Source: Lophius americanus (Eukaryota; Chordata; Actinopteri; Lophiiformes; Lophiidae). Taken from it: a DNA stretch of 64,000 nt. The notes below the pieces were generated by a model. That model was not told the DNA's origin. It saw only the letters and a list, made by a program, of their open reading frames with translations, and ran no database searches. The stretch is taken from positions 178,501-242,500 of the forward strand of contig JBBDHG010000161.1 in NCBI GenBank assembly GCA_037951165.1. Reading direction: 5' to 3'. Of the stretch, positions 1 to 11,814 are shown piece by piece (positions within the stretch are counted from its first letter, which is position 1; each line of letters starts with the position of its first letter). The position numbers were made by a program, and so were the translations under genes.

Positions 1-890
1 TTTTTAACTTTGTGGTATTAAAATAAATGACAGTCTGGAGTTTAGATTTGATATGGAAAAGTCTCTGCAGTGGAAATGATGCATTATTTCTACAATATTG
101 TATTTATTTTTATTTTGAGTCATTAATAAGGTAACAAGGGAAAGAAATTCAAACACTGTCAGTATTTACATAAAAGAAAACAGTGAAATGTAAGCAGGAT
201 TATGCACCAGTCTTTGCACATCCGTCATAGGAGGTGAATCATCTGTGAGAAAAGATGGAGGGACGGGGGTTACAGCAGGAGAAAACGCATGCCAATAACA
301 ACTGAAATAACACTCGAATTTTGTATTTATTTATTTAATTTTCGATAATCATGTGATTTGTTCTTGAGTTCACGATGGTGTTATTATGGTTATATCATCT
401 TGGACCTGGAGAAAAAAAGCCTGTCCTGCATTCTGGCCTGCGTCGTGCGTGTTCACAATCCTGATTAGCAGCTTCGGAGTTCACTTCATACAGATTAAAA
501 TCATCTAGTTCAGGTAAATTTTTCTATAATGAGCTGCTTCTTCTTCAGTGGAACCACCTCCTACCCATCTGCACCTTGCCCAAGTTTTAGTGCAAGGATA
601 TTTCTCTCATCCAGATCAGTGGTGATGTGGTCAAAACTCTGAGCAAGACAAGCTGCATGCTGTCCTTGGCGGAAGGTACCATAAAACTGTGCAAGAGCTA
701 TGGAAGGTTCATATTCTATGTATTACCATGTTATGAATATCAGATTACATATTGTTAAATGCCACATTGACGCAATAGAGACTTTGAGTTAGCCTCATTT
801 GTTGACATAAACATCTTGTGAGGTTAAGCAGGAATCCATCAAATAAAAAAAAAAATCTATTTTAAAATTTGATCCCCTTTAATGAGGGAA
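1..890. other. Unique AT-rich non-coding stretch
   Basis: No frame over 60 codons and no repeat recognised. It contains only short A and T runs, including a poly-A run near 846-855. Confidence 0.5.
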
Positions 891-894
891 ATCT

Positions 895-1244
895 GAACAA
901 TTTCAGTAAAATATGACAAACAGATGTTGGACCTCTGTGAGATGGGTCATATGAGTTAAATGTGCGCTAAATCCGACCAACGGTTAGGAAGTTATGTGTT
1001 TTTCGTAAAAAAAAAAAAAGCTCCTGCTAGTGGGTAAAAAATGATTTATTAAAGTAAACTATGACATACACAAGATAGAGCTCCCCGAGTCGATTCAAAG
1101 GCATCGAATTTGGATTAAATCAGAACAACGGTTGAGAAATTCTGTCTTGAAAATGTTTGAAGATAAAACTCCCCTTAGATGCGGAAATTTTCAACTGACT
1201 TTTCCCAAAACCATTCCAGTTCTTCCTCAAACTAATGTCTATGA
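895..1244 (+). repeat. Family A MITE-like repeat, left part, interrupted by L2
   Basis: Carries the family A core: a stretch like 'gtaaaatatgatttatta', then 'acaagatagagctcc', then a 'ggattaaatcagaacaacgg' type motif, then 'cttttcccaaaaccattcca'. The same succession occurs at 3908-4389, 8073-8560, 20821-21195, 39320-39645 and 50150-50494, and inverted elsewhere. The inner motif 'accaacggttaggaag' is repeated here (about 977 and again about 1121), so the core is partly duplicated. The copy breaks at about 1244 and its right end resumes at about 2031, after the L2 insertion. Confidence 0.75.
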
Positions 1245-2028
1245 TGGTTATCCACAACCAGAACACTGCCCAGGTTGACTACTACCGATACCTAGGAATA
1301 CAAATTGACAGTAAATTAACATGGGGAGCCAGAGTTGAAAATGTCTGTGTCAGGGTCTAACAGCGGCTACATTTCCTCTGTAGGCTGAGGGTCTTTGGTG
1401 TCAACCAGAAAGTGTTGCTCTTCTTTGATTAAGCCATAATAGAGAGTATCATAATGTATGACAACCTGACTGTGGAGCTGAAGGCCCAGATAACTCAGGT
1501 TACATAAAGAGTGCTGAAAATAATGGGAGTCAGGGAGCACCCCCCACTCAAGAATGTCTTTGAGGAAATAATCCCCAGACAGGCCCAGAAAATAATCTCA
1601 GACCCCGCCCATATCCTTCACCATGAGTACCAGCTCCTCCCCTCAGGCAGACGCTTTAGAGTCCCCTAGTGTCGACTCAACCGCTTTAAGAACTGACTAG
1701 TCCCCTTGTCCGTCAAAGCCCTAAATAACAAGCAAGCCAAAGTAAACCGATTCTCTTGTTGGTTTTAATCTTACACTGTGCACTTTATGATCCAATGAAA
1801 ACGCTGGATGCTTTATTCTTTTTATTCTTATTCTTACTGTTATCCTCAGGCGTGATGTACATGGGCAGTGAGTAATCACCTAATGTAGTCTGATACTATG
1901 TGTATCTGAGAGTAAGCAAGCTGACTGCCTTTTTTATATGTTTTTGATGTTTTGTATGCATTTGATTTTTGTATTGTCAATAGTTGCTGTACATTTCTTC
2001 CTGGACAATAAAGACAATTGAAATATTA
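1245..2028 (+). mobile_element. L2/Rex1-type LINE, 3' end (broken RT C-terminus and 3' UTR)
   Basis: The plus strand reads in order YYRYLGIQIDSKLTWGA, then a FLCRLRVFGVNQKVLLLFF segment, then IMGVREHPPLKN, then HHEYQLLPSGRRFRVP. This is the C-terminal part of an L2/Rex1-type LINE reverse transcriptase, whose consensus has a 'YLG' block and ends in 'LLPSGRRFR'. Several in-frame stops make it non-functional. About 330 bp of 3' UTR follow, ending in 'ctggacaataaagacaattg' near 2003-2022, a typical short LINE 3' terminus with an AATAAA-like signal. It is a 5'-truncated insertion inside family A, flanked by 'tctatga' on both sides (1238-1244 and 2029-2035), a likely 7-bp target duplication. Confidence 0.8.
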
Positions 2029-2072
2029 TCTATGAAATAAATTTTGAGCTATCGTGTTAACAGGAAGAACCT
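2029..2072 (+). repeat. Family A, right remnant after L2 insertion
   Basis: 'gagctatcgtgttaac' matches the family A segment 'gagttatcgtgttaac' near 50410 in the same orientation. It is the far side of the copy interrupted by the L2 LINE. Confidence 0.6.

Positions 2073-2107
<35 letters not shown>
2073..2107. repeat. (AAT)n microsatellite
   Basis: About 11 AAT/TAA units. 'gtatactttatttat' follows, resembling the start of inverted LINE tails elsewhere in this window (29172, 56870), so it probably began as a LINE poly-AAT tail. Confidence 0.9.
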
Positions 2108-2108
<1 letters not shown>

Positions 2109-2184
2109 TATACTTTATTTATCAGCTTGTCATCCAAGTCATACACAGTACAATATTATGAAATTTATTATCTAATTTTACCCA

Positions 2185-2300
2185 TCCAATCAATCAATCA
2201 ATCAATCTTTATTTAAATAACGCAAATTCACAACAATTGTTGTCTCAAGGTGCTTTCCAGAAAGAGCCGGTCTAGACCGAACTCTATAGTTGGGTCTAGA
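2185..2300. repeat. Teleost 'caatcaatctttattta' dispersed repeat (LINE-tail type)
   Basis: Begins with a short CAAT ladder and 'ctttatttaaataacgcaaa', then 'gtctcaaggtgctttcc' and 'ggtctagaccga'. The same order occurs at 55684-55862 ('tatttatatagcgccaattc', 'tctcaaggtgctttcg', 'ggtctagaccga'). Many fish genomes carry this as an inverted LINE 3' end. It is cut off at about 2300 by a SINE. Confidence 0.7.
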
Positions 2301-2478
2301 CCAATCCCATCCCTGAGGAACAGTGTGCCACCCTTTTAAGAACCCAGGGAGCAATTTGGAATTCTAGTTCTCGGACAAGAACCCTAAGGTTTGTTTCATC
2401 AGGGGCTTGGATTGAAACTACGATCTTCCAATTGTAGGATGACTTCTCTACACACTGAGCTAAAACCGACTCCGTAAT
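2301..2478 (-). mobile_element. tRNA-derived SINE, minus strand
   Basis: Read on the minus strand, the head has an A-box-like 'TTAGCTCAGTGTGTAGAG' and a B-box-like 'GTTTCAATCC', spaced as in a tRNA gene. The body follows with 'CCAAATTGCTCC', a motif common in teleost tRNA SINEs. The B box is mutated from GGTTCGANTCC, so it is probably inactive. It abuts the LINE-tail repeat, and 'ggtctagacc' occurs at both 2269-2278 and 2295-2304. Confidence 0.7.
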
Positions 2479-3905
2479 CACATTAATATTCATGTTCATC
2501 ATACACCAAAATTATGAACACTTGCTTTTGAAAAAGCAATAGAATTGCTGTGGACATAGAGGTTTGGAAGATGGAGGCATTTACCAGATAAGGAGGGCAT
2601 ACAGATAAGGAGTCGCAAAATGGGATGGGATGCGTATTTGCATCTTAATATTTCAGCCTCTGCTGCAAAGATTTGGATGAATCTGACTCCTGCAAGTAAC
2701 TTCCAACTTTCTGAATATGAAATGCTGAAAGACTAAGTACCGGTTTAAGCTGAGATATGAAGAAACTTTTCTAGCAAAGAGCTTAAGAGGTTCACGGCTT
2801 AATGAGTAAAGAATATAGCATAAAGAATCCAAACAATGCAATATGTAGCCAAGGGTAACAATAATTCACATTTATTCAAGGCCAATCTTTGATGAGCTAC
2901 AGCAACTAATCCAGTTTGTGTGTCTGTGTGTGCGTGTGTGCGTGTGTGTGTGTGAATACTACGCGTACATAATTTATTAATTTAAAGCAAAATCAGATTT
3001 ACCTGATGACCTTCTCAAAGAATAGGGAGATGCATATACCCTGAACCCCTCCAAAAGTAATCATTTGATTTAAAAAAAATTATGACAAATTGCAAGTATG
3101 TTATAACTCTGTTATTGCAATATCGTATCAGGAGCATTTCTGTCTCCTCTCTTAAAATCATATGCAAAAACAATGACTTTTGCTGGAATGCAGAATGCAT
3201 TTTCTTTTACTTTATGTAATGTATTAAGTTGGTCATTCTGTTAATTAAAATACCGGCGGAGTAAAAGCAGAAATGCAATAATTGGTGGCCATAAATCTCC
3301 AGGTACATAATGCTGTTCTTGAAGGCTCCATCGTGCATTGTACATACATACAACATGTGATCAACGGTGAAACAAGCTAATCAATAAAGTAAAGTAAATG
3401 ATGACATCTAGGCCTGCTTTAAATTCTAAGATTACTATATATTCACTATTGGCATCACAGACAATATCTTGCTCAAGCGTCCGCTACAATAAGTTGCAGA
3501 TGGCTGCTGTGTTCTAACTTTAAAAATAATATTGTGGCAGGGCAGCTGTGGTAAGGGTCAGTGTATCTGTGATGCTGTTTTTTGATGTACAACAGATGGG
3601 CCCTTCAGCAGCTCTGGAAATCCCCTGGTATCCCCACAAAAATCAACACTGAACTCTCTGCCTCCATTCTACATCCGGGAACTGTTTATCTAAAGGACTC
3701 CTTTAGACCCATTATCTACTGATATGAGTCAATGAGTAACTACTGCCCAGATAAAGCTGAGGAAGAAACTTTGGGTTTTGGCAGAGAGGGACTCGAATGC
3801 AGTAGAATAAAAATATATTATAAGATACATTCAGACGAACATGATATTGGAAAAATCACAACAAACCGAATCTGCAATTCCATTGCGAATATGTGCAGCT
3901 TGGAC
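2479..3905. other. Non-coding stretch, one GT tract
   Basis: Unique AT-rich sequence with an imperfect (TG)n tract at about 2918-2955. Frames of 61-68 codons here show no domain or coding bias and are treated as chance. Confidence 0.5.
2918..2955. repeat. (TG)n microsatellite, interrupted
   Basis: Alternating TG with C interruptions ('tgtgcgtgtgtgcgtg'). Confidence 0.85.
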
Positions 3906-3907
3906 AT

Positions 3908-4389
3908 AATCAAGCCTACGCTGTCGTCCCCCACAGTAAGGGTACATCCCCGAAAAGCCCCCGAGCTCCTGCTTCGTGCAAGGGATCCCCCTCAAATTAA
4001 ATTTGAAGTTATTTCCCCAAAACTGTGTTTTTCATAAAAAGCCACCCCTAGTTAGCAAAATATGATTTATTAGAGTTCAACACGACACATGCAAGATGGA
4101 TCTTCTGGAGTCGATACATACGCACCAAATTTAGAACTAAATCGGACTAACAGTTGAGAAATTGAGGCCCGAAAAATGTTTTACAATAAAACTCTTCCTG
4201 GTTTCAGAAATATACAACCAACCTTTCCCAAAATCACTCCAGTTCTTCCACACACTTAGGTCTATGTGGGGATAAAATTGAAAAAGATCCACGAAAATTT
4301 CTTTAAGTCATTGCAATAAAACAAAGGGTCTGCAGCGGCGGTGGTGCCGGTGGTGGTGATGATTCCAAAGTATACCCAACTTTTCAGAG
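3908..4389 (+). repeat. Family A MITE-like repeat, near full length
   Basis: One of the most complete plus-strand copies. It starts with 'cctacgctgtcgtccccc' and 'acatccccgaaaagcc', then 'tcaaattaaatttgaagtta', the core, and a G/T-rich end 'gcggcggtggtgccgg', then 'tatacccaacttttcag'. The two ends contain inverted forms of TATCCCCGAAAAGTC, suggesting a non-autonomous DNA transposon. A 101-codon plus-strand frame at 3732-4037 runs into it and looks accidental. Confidence 0.75.
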
Positions 4390-5310
4390 CTATGATTATT
4401 AACTACTACCACCTTTATAAACAGTTTTCACTTTCTTGATATGTTGAAGAAAAAAGAAAAATCCATATTTTCATGAAATCTGAACTTAACCAAAAGCAAA
4501 TAGCGTTCTTCAAATCTCTTATATAAAATAAACAATGTAAAATATAATTTTTTACATTCAACATGCTTACGACTTGACAGTTATTCTTTCACTTTGACAC
4601 GCTGTATTGAAGGTGTGTCAAAGTGAACCATTACATTCATCCGGTTACATCCGGGTAACTCTGAGTATTAATATGCCAAAACCAAAAACATCTCCGATTG
4701 GTTAGGGATCAACCTGACGTGATCTCATACTCTAAAGAGTTAAACATAAATGCTTCACCCTTGCTAGACTCTGACAACATCTGAGTGGAATTTAGTTTGG
4801 ACTCACCACAGATTGAAACACTGGGGACCCATGAACAAGCAGATGTGTCAGTGGAAGGGCCTGATGAGAAGATGAGATGAAAAAGAGGACTATTCAGAGA
4901 GACAATATTGCAAATGCACAAAAGAAAGCATTTATGTCATCAAACTACATATAACACATTCAAGAATCTAAAACTAATTGAATCAGATAAGACCGAGAAT
5001 GAAGAAAAGATGGATGATTTATTTATGATTTATTCAAAACTGATGATGAATGATAATTAGTCTATTAGGAATTATTTGGCGCTCGCACTCTTCGCAGAGA
5101 TTTTCCCGATTTCCACCGAATATCCCCCCAAAATTGATGGATGCAAGCCCACCTTTCAACAAACACTGCTTAAAATTTCCCCCAAAACAATGCTTACATA
5201 AGGAGTGGGAAGATTTGGCGATTAATCAAACAGAGATCAACATAATCTGATGAGATGAAACATACTGAGCATGGCACAGAAAACATTGTAATTAAAAACA
5301 TTGGGTTGAT
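4390..5310. other. Unique AT-rich non-coding stretch
   Basis: No recognised repeat. Contains an imperfect inverted pair around 4588-4625 ('actttgacac' and 'gtgtcaaagt'), a possible small hairpin. Confidence 0.4.
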
Positions 5311-5311
5311 T

Positions 5312-5925
5312 ACAATCATTAAGTGTAGCCAGCAATGGAGGAGGAGAGCTAACACCTGTTTGCGATGAACGGGCTTCAGCCTGCATTGGAGTGTACAGGA
5401 ATGAACTACATGTAAATATATTAAGCTTGAGCATTAAGCCTCAATACCCTCATACTTAAATATTTGTCCATCATTAAGTCATCGAAACCTGAGATTTACA
5501 ATGACTGCTGTTAGCTAGCAATAGCTAGATGATTGCAATGCCAAGTTTGCGGTTTATAGGCTTTTATCCCACATGAAGTGTACAAGAATGACCAACATAT
5601 AAAAACTAAGGCTTACGCAATTAAGTCTCAATAGCCCAGTGCTTAAAATATTTGTGTAAATAAATTGGTAACGTGAAACTTACATTGAATGAATTTAGCT
5701 AGTGATGGCTAGATGACAGCAATCCCCTCTTTTCTCTTTATAAGCTTTTGCCAGCATGGGAAGTGAACAGGAATGACCTGCATACGAAGATTAGACTTAG
5801 ACACTGATAATTGCCCAAGATTCCAGATCTCACCACTTATATCATTAATTTTTCATTAAGACATTGCGAACCTGAGATTCAGCAATGAATGGAGTAGCCA
5901 AAAGGAGTCTGCAGTGGAGCAACAA
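5312..5925. repeat. Diverged ~187-bp tandem array, about 3 copies
   Basis: The landmark 'gtgtacaggaatgaacta' at 5391 recurs as 'gtgtacaagaatgaccaa' at 5578 and 'gtgaacaggaatgacctg' at 5763, spacings of 187 and 185 bp. A second landmark, 'cgaaacctgagatttac' (about 5482), recurs as 'cgtgaaacttac' and 'cgaacctgagattcag'. A third, 'tagctagcaatagctagatg', recurs as 'tagctagtgatggctagatg'. It looks like a short satellite remnant and encodes nothing. Confidence 0.75.
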
Positions 5926-5929
5926 TTCT

Positions 5930-8072
5930 TTGTAGCATAGCAGAATATTTCAATGGAAGAGCTGAAAAAAACCACCTAACTAGACAAACCAATACAGTTT
6001 CTGTTCATTACAGCTGCTTCCAACAATGTGTATGAGGTCAGATATACATTTCAAGCCTCCTCTCCTACATACCAAAACAGCTATTAAGAACATACTAATA
6101 AAAGCAATCTGTCCATTAAAATAAAAAAACTACAATGGCTCCAAGACTTGTTTAGATTTTTACAAGCATTTTTCAGTCCTTCCTTCTTCAAAATCTTCAT
6201 TGTTTCCATACACTAAGCCGATAAAGCCGATTTGAATTTTGACTTCTGATAAGTATATTGCATTTTAGCAGGCTTACTGTACATCATTGCGTACATGCAC
6301 TGTAAAAAGAGAACTGTTTGATGAGCTGAGAAACTGTCTTCAAATAGTAACACCCAATAAAATTAGGTATTTACAACTTGAAAGGATTTGTTCAAAAGTA
6401 GCTTATTTAATTTATGTCACTAACCAAAGTAATTTCTTTAAGTTCAATTTTCTTTTTAAAGTGCATGATTAGACCTGAAAAGCATAAAATATCATGTTTC
6501 CACCTTTATAAATTATTTGAAAAGAACTTTCAAAAGTGACTTCCACCGATGACCCAGTCAAATGAGGTATTTTCTATTTAAATTTCAGATTCTATAAAAC
6601 TTAATTTAATTGAGTGTTACCAGAGAACAAATCATTTTTTTTAGCTTATTTAGCAAACAAATCCTGTCCGAAATTGTTGGTCTATTTTGGACTAGTTAAA
6701 TCTAGCATACTAGTGAGGACTGTTAACCTCGGACCTGTGAAAACCACAATAAATACGGTCTACTGCGTTTCATTTCTGCCGTAGTGGAATAAGGTGATAT
6801 TTGCAGAAAGCCAATGGATGCTTCGACATACAGCTTCTACTGCTATCTGCTAAACATGGAGGATCTGAATGGGCGCCACCTGCTGTGTTCATGCAGCCAT
6901 GAAGTCCATTGATTGCTCTGTTGGCTCAAATAACAGTAAAGCAGTATGACGCAGTATGATGGACCTGGATGCACCCTATGGTGCTAACACTGTTACCCAC
7001 CCATGTTACAATATGATAATGACTCCATACACAATGCCCAGCTAGGAAATGGTCCATAAAAAAAGATAAAGCCTGATGTTGAACATCCCAAATTGTCATA
7101 TCCCTCTTTGAGTGAACCTATTCCAGCGCCATTGAAAGAGTAGAGACCAATCTGCTTAAAATTTTCAATAAATTACGTTTTTTCCTTTTTTTAGTAACAG
7201 CATTTTTATTCCGTCAGTGGCAAATAAAGATCAGAAGAGAATAAGTGCACTGATGGTGAGTTTTAATATTGATGAAATGTTGTGCATTTGAATGGAGGGA
7301 CAGACTCAGTTAGATGTGTCATCTATTTTCTTAATGCCTGACATTTAAAACTACTTACTGATGCATAAAACCTGTCCCCGTTTGGCTTTTCAGTCACATC
7401 TCATTGGTCAATTTGTGAGAAGAGCAACACAAAGGCGATATTTGAGGAGAGGTCTGATTTATTTTTTTTCTTATCCATTCTGTTCAGTTTGGGGATGGAG
7501 AAAAATCCATGTCAGGTTGAAACAGAGATTTCATCTTGACTCCAACATGTAATGTGGACATGCCACCTTGACCTCCCAAGAAAGAAACCACCGCCACAAG
7601 TCCTGAGATTAGTCATTTTCAGTGGGAAGTGGGGGCAGTACATGTTTCAATCGATGAAATGTCATCAGGGACAAACCTATTTTCCTCAGCTCTTGTTGTA
7701 GATAAATATTGTCCAATCCTACACTGTCAATCCCCCGCTACTATCAAATGGAGACCTCCCCCCCACCCCTCACCGTGCACCACAGATGGAACCCTCGCAT
7801 ACCCACACACTTACACCGTATCACAGATTTCATCTGGAGTGAAACACAAAAATCCAAGGAGGTTGTATCTGTAGGTGATGGTGGTTATGTCAGAAATGGA
7901 TTTGTCAAGAAATGATGGAGTACATGTTCCAAAACAAAACCCTATCAATCTTCCCTGTCCTACTTCTGGCTCTCACACATGACCCCACACACGCCGAAAC
8001 TTAACAAATCAATAACACAAAACTCATGCACACACCAAGCGCACAGACGGAGACAGACCTGGATATGAAGGC
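5930..8072. other. Unique non-coding stretch
   Basis: No gene or recognised complete element. 7727-7745 ('cctacactgtcaatcccc') may be a scrap of a family A end. The C/A-rich patch at 7755-7815 yields two overlapping 68-81-codon frames with no recognisable domain. Confidence 0.4.
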
Positions 8073-8560
8073 TGAACTAGGCGGATGCTGTCGCCCCCTA
8101 CAGCAATGGTATATCTCTGAAACCTCCCCAGTTTCTCTGAGTTGTACAAACAACCCCCTCCCCGATGAAACTCCTCAAATGAAATGTGAAGTTATGTCCA
8201 AAAAACAGGGTGTTTCATAGAAAAGGTAATATAATCTTTTAGTTTATAGTATGATTATAATAGATAGATCTCTTACAGTTAATTCATAGGCACCAAATTT
8301 GGAAGAAATTGGGCCAATGGTTAAGAAATCATCTTCCCCATAGTTAGTAAAATATGAACTAATATGGTAAGGGATGAAAAATACAAGAGATTTCATCAAG
8401 TCAGAACAATAGCACTAAATTTGTCCTAAATTGGACCACGGTTTAAGAAAACTTTTGAGATAAAGCTCCCCTTAGTGTCAGAAATATACAACCAACCTTC
8501 CCCCAAAATCATTCCAGTCCTTAATCGCAGGATGGTAAAAAAACAAAAAACAAAAAAAAC
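8073..8560 (+). repeat. Family A MITE-like repeat
   Basis: Starts 'ctaggcggatgctgtcgccc', then 'aatgtgaagttatgtcc', 'aaaacagggtgtttcat', the core 'ggaagaaattgggccaatgg', and 'cttcccccaaaatcattcca'. A partial second core follows at about 8555-8625 ('gagtaaaatatgagctac', 'cacaagatagatctcc'), so this is a compound copy. Confidence 0.7.
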
Positions 8561-8625
8561 TCTTCTTAGCGAGTAAAATATGAGCTACTGGACTAAAATA
8601 CACAAGATAGATCTCCTCATCCTGA

Positions 8626-9870
8626 ACAATGATAGTTTGATCACACCATCCCAGACCGAAACCACGGAGTTGTATTATGAGAGATTTCAGGGCTTAGAAA
8701 CAAGCCTCAAAACAAATTAACATTTTGCTTCGGATCAAATTTGCAAAACAATACAAAGTGATTCTTTGGATGGAGAGAAAATGCCACAGTCTCCTCCTCC
8801 CCCACGCTGACAGTGGTGGCATCAGGTGTGTCTCACTCCCCAGCTGTGTTTATGAATATTTGGTCTTTGCAGAGGCTGGCTGCAAGTAATCTCCCATCAA
8901 AGACGGCTATTGCATTAGATTCAAATGAAGATGCTTCTCCTCCTACTGTTACTGAGTAAACAGATGAAGTTGGGGATTTCAATCAAATGAGATTTCATAG
9001 TTCACATTGTCATATTTTATTGGAAATGAAATAAGTTGGCCTGTGTCTGCACCAACTTTTGACTGTGTGTGACTGTGAAGTTATTTTGATTTCAACTCCC
9101 GGCTGCAGGCTGAGGGCCGGCTGAGGACACGCTTCTGTCCTTCCAACGAAACACAAAGGCCTTAATGCAATGCCTCAGCTGTAGCTTCACAAGAGTCCCA
9201 TGTATCGCTCACAACATGGACTAGAGCCTTGTGTGTGTGTGTGTGTGCTTGCCTCAGTGCGTGTGTTTTCATGATTCTATGCGTTTATGTCTGTATGGGT
9301 GTGTGTGTTGGGCAGGCCGCCATCACTGGCAGAGCCTCTCTCCAAAGATGTGTCTGAATACAGAGGGCTGTTGTCAATGGAAGGTCTGCCTCTGTTTTTC
9401 ACATCTGAGGGTCCATACAGATCTCCACAGGCACCCGCTTCACATTGTGTGCTGGCAAGACATTCAGACCCGTCACAATGGGATTCTCTTCCTGTCGAAC
9501 GCCGGGGTGTCAGAGCTTTTCACACCACAGATCCGAGTCCACGCCACAAGGAAGAATGGGAGAAGGTCAGAGGGGTGTGCAGAGACATGAAACCGTGACA
9601 GGATGCATGGCTGAACAAAAATCGAGCAGGAATATAGAACCAAGTGAAGAAGCCAACTGGCCAATCTAACACTGACTGAGCTTTGTTTGAATGATTAAAT
9701 TGTCTGGTTTGATTATGGAATAGAAGACCACAAATTGTGACTGACTTGTTATGCAACATTAATTACTCTTGCTTATAGTGATCAGAATTATAATGAAGTT
9801 GATAACATTTAGGTTCTACAGAACCAAGGAATATCTGATTATACATATTTTGAAACCTGTCTCAATTAGC
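8626..9870. other. Non-coding stretch with a relatively GC-rich patch (9080-9600)
   Basis: 8860-9030 is unique, AT-rich and low in simple repeats, and could be a conserved non-coding segment. 9080-9600 is richer in GC and shows overlapping frames on both strands (119 and 103 codons plus, 79 minus) without domain, splice pattern or family resemblance. A short (GT)n lies at about 9231-9248. Confidence 0.4.
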
Positions 9871-9875
9871 AATGA

Positions 9876-9877
<2 letters not shown>

Positions 9878-9918
<41 letters not shown>

Positions 9919-9924
9919 ATGTAT
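9878..9924. repeat. (AT)n plus (GTAT)n microsatellite
   Basis: About 32 bp of perfect AT alternation followed by 'catgtatgtatgtat'. Confidence 0.95.
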
Positions 9925-11814
9925 AGCTAGTTCTCATCATCAACATATCAATTGGATATTTTATGCTGCCTGTTTTTCCTTATCCTAAATACCTGGATGC
10001 TAAAAAGATATTTTTTCTTCTCTCATTTAAGCATTTTCCTTAACGGTTCGCATGCCAGTAATATTACATGGATTATTTCAGGTTCAGACTTCAAAATGAA
10101 AAATGTTGAACTTAACAGACCTTCCCAAAAAGACAACGAAACGTACTAATAGGATGAAAAGGAGCTACAAATGTGAAAATGTTGTCCAAATTAGGAGCTG
10201 AGTTGTGGTGAATCAGCCCCATTAAACCTCTGGGATTGTTACCGCCCACCACTACAGTATGAGAGATATTTAGTATATGTAAACATTAAGTCATAGCACA
10301 TCACAGCCTACGTTACATGATTCCAAATGTTCCGTGAGTCAGTTCAAATGAGGTCAAGAAGAGTGAGATCACAAAAATGAGTGCGTTATTCATTCTCCTT
10401 CTCATTTCTTCCACTTCATCAGCTCCATCCGATCATGTGAGTCATTGTTGCCGCTCTCATCAAAAAAATATGCCCAAATCTTTGATAAGTTGACAGGGAA
10501 CAAGTATTGAGTATCTTTATTTTCAAAATTCATGGCATGAAACGCTACACACCACGCTTAGATGAAACTGGTCTGTAAGTACTTTTTTTGTATTTACATA
10601 TTCAATGCAACACATTGAATATGTACTGTGGGCAGTCTGGCCTGGGAGGGAGGGTATACACAAAAAGTATTGTAAAATTAGCAATGGCAGCCACATGGTT
10701 CCTTCATTTGTAATCATCTATGGAAGTTAGTTTCAAAGACCATGTAGAAAAAATGCTCTCTCAGGCCAAATTTTAAATTAAGATTGTAGCCAAAGGGCTT
10801 ATTGTTCTCAATATGTAGCTGAAAACAAGTTGAAGCTTTTCCATATAACTCTCATTATGCATGCAGACTGCACCTGCTTATAATTTGCTCTGAAACTCTT
10901 TTTGCGAAAACTTACAGCATCTGACTGAATGATACCAAATGTTCGACAGGAGGAAAGGAATGGAATTTGAATCTGAACGAATTGATCTTATATTTGGACA
11001 CTGACATTTATTTGCACATTGATTAAGAAATAAGGCGATTAATTACAGGCAGATGCTGTTATGTTATGAATAATATATGAATCTGAGCCATTAACTTCAC
11101 CAACAGGTGGAGGCTTAACAGCAAGACAAAGAAAGGACATTGTAGAGTTTCAACTTGACCAGGGCTCCATCATGACCTCTTCCTATGTGCCTGATATGCT
11201 GTATGAAGTGATCAAACAAGGAAATAGTGAAGAGCAAATTTAAAGGACACTTGACAACAATAACTAACTTACTTCAAAAAGTACAGAGAACAACTGAGGG
11301 CTCTGGGCAAGGAGGTCTGTGTCTGCCTTTCATCCATCCCTGCCACACCTCAGGATCCCCACTGATAGCAAGTCGCATTTAACATCCTCACCCTCAATAA
11401 CTACTTGTTATGTGTGTGTATTTATGTGCAAGATGCAGCGTGTACACACATAAATCATAGACCATGGTAGCTCGGGATACTTACTTTAAACAGGTGCCTC
11501 GGCTGAAAAAGGGTTGAGAAAAGTTGAGTTTAAGTACCTTGCTTTATAGAGGGGTAACTTCTTAGCCAACCTTGCTATCTTCCACTTTTCAAATAATATA
11601 TACAAAATGTTATGGTTCTCAATATGTTCAATGTTTAAAAGGGACAGCCACAAATAATGTTCCATTACAGTCCTTAATCAAGCTGGGGAAATGAGTGGGG
11701 AGAAGGGCCGTGACTTACTTTGTGCACCACACTGCTGACATCCCGCTCTAAACCAGGATTTTGAACTAAAACTTTAAGCAGTCTTTAATCATTATACGGA
11801 ATATTAAGAAATTG
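9925..11814. other. Unique non-coding stretch
   Basis: No gene or recognised repeat. Holds a perfect 13-bp inverted repeat at 10595-10625. The rest is AT-rich with no frame above 65 codons. Confidence 0.45.
10595..10625. repeat. Perfect 13-bp inverted repeat with 5-nt loop
   Basis: Left arm 'tacatattcaatg' (10595-10607), loop 'caaca', right arm 'cattgaatatgta' (10613-10625). Too short and AT-rich to claim a structured RNA. Confidence 0.85.

Noticed and set aside
3732..4037. 101-codon plus-strand frame as a small gene
   Set aside because: Its second half is family A repeat sequence, and no domain is recognisable in the first half.
9231..9759. Overlapping frames on both strands up to 119 codons
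   Set aside because: Five mutually overlapping frames in two strands cannot all be real, and none shows a domain or family pattern. Moderate GC explains the openness.
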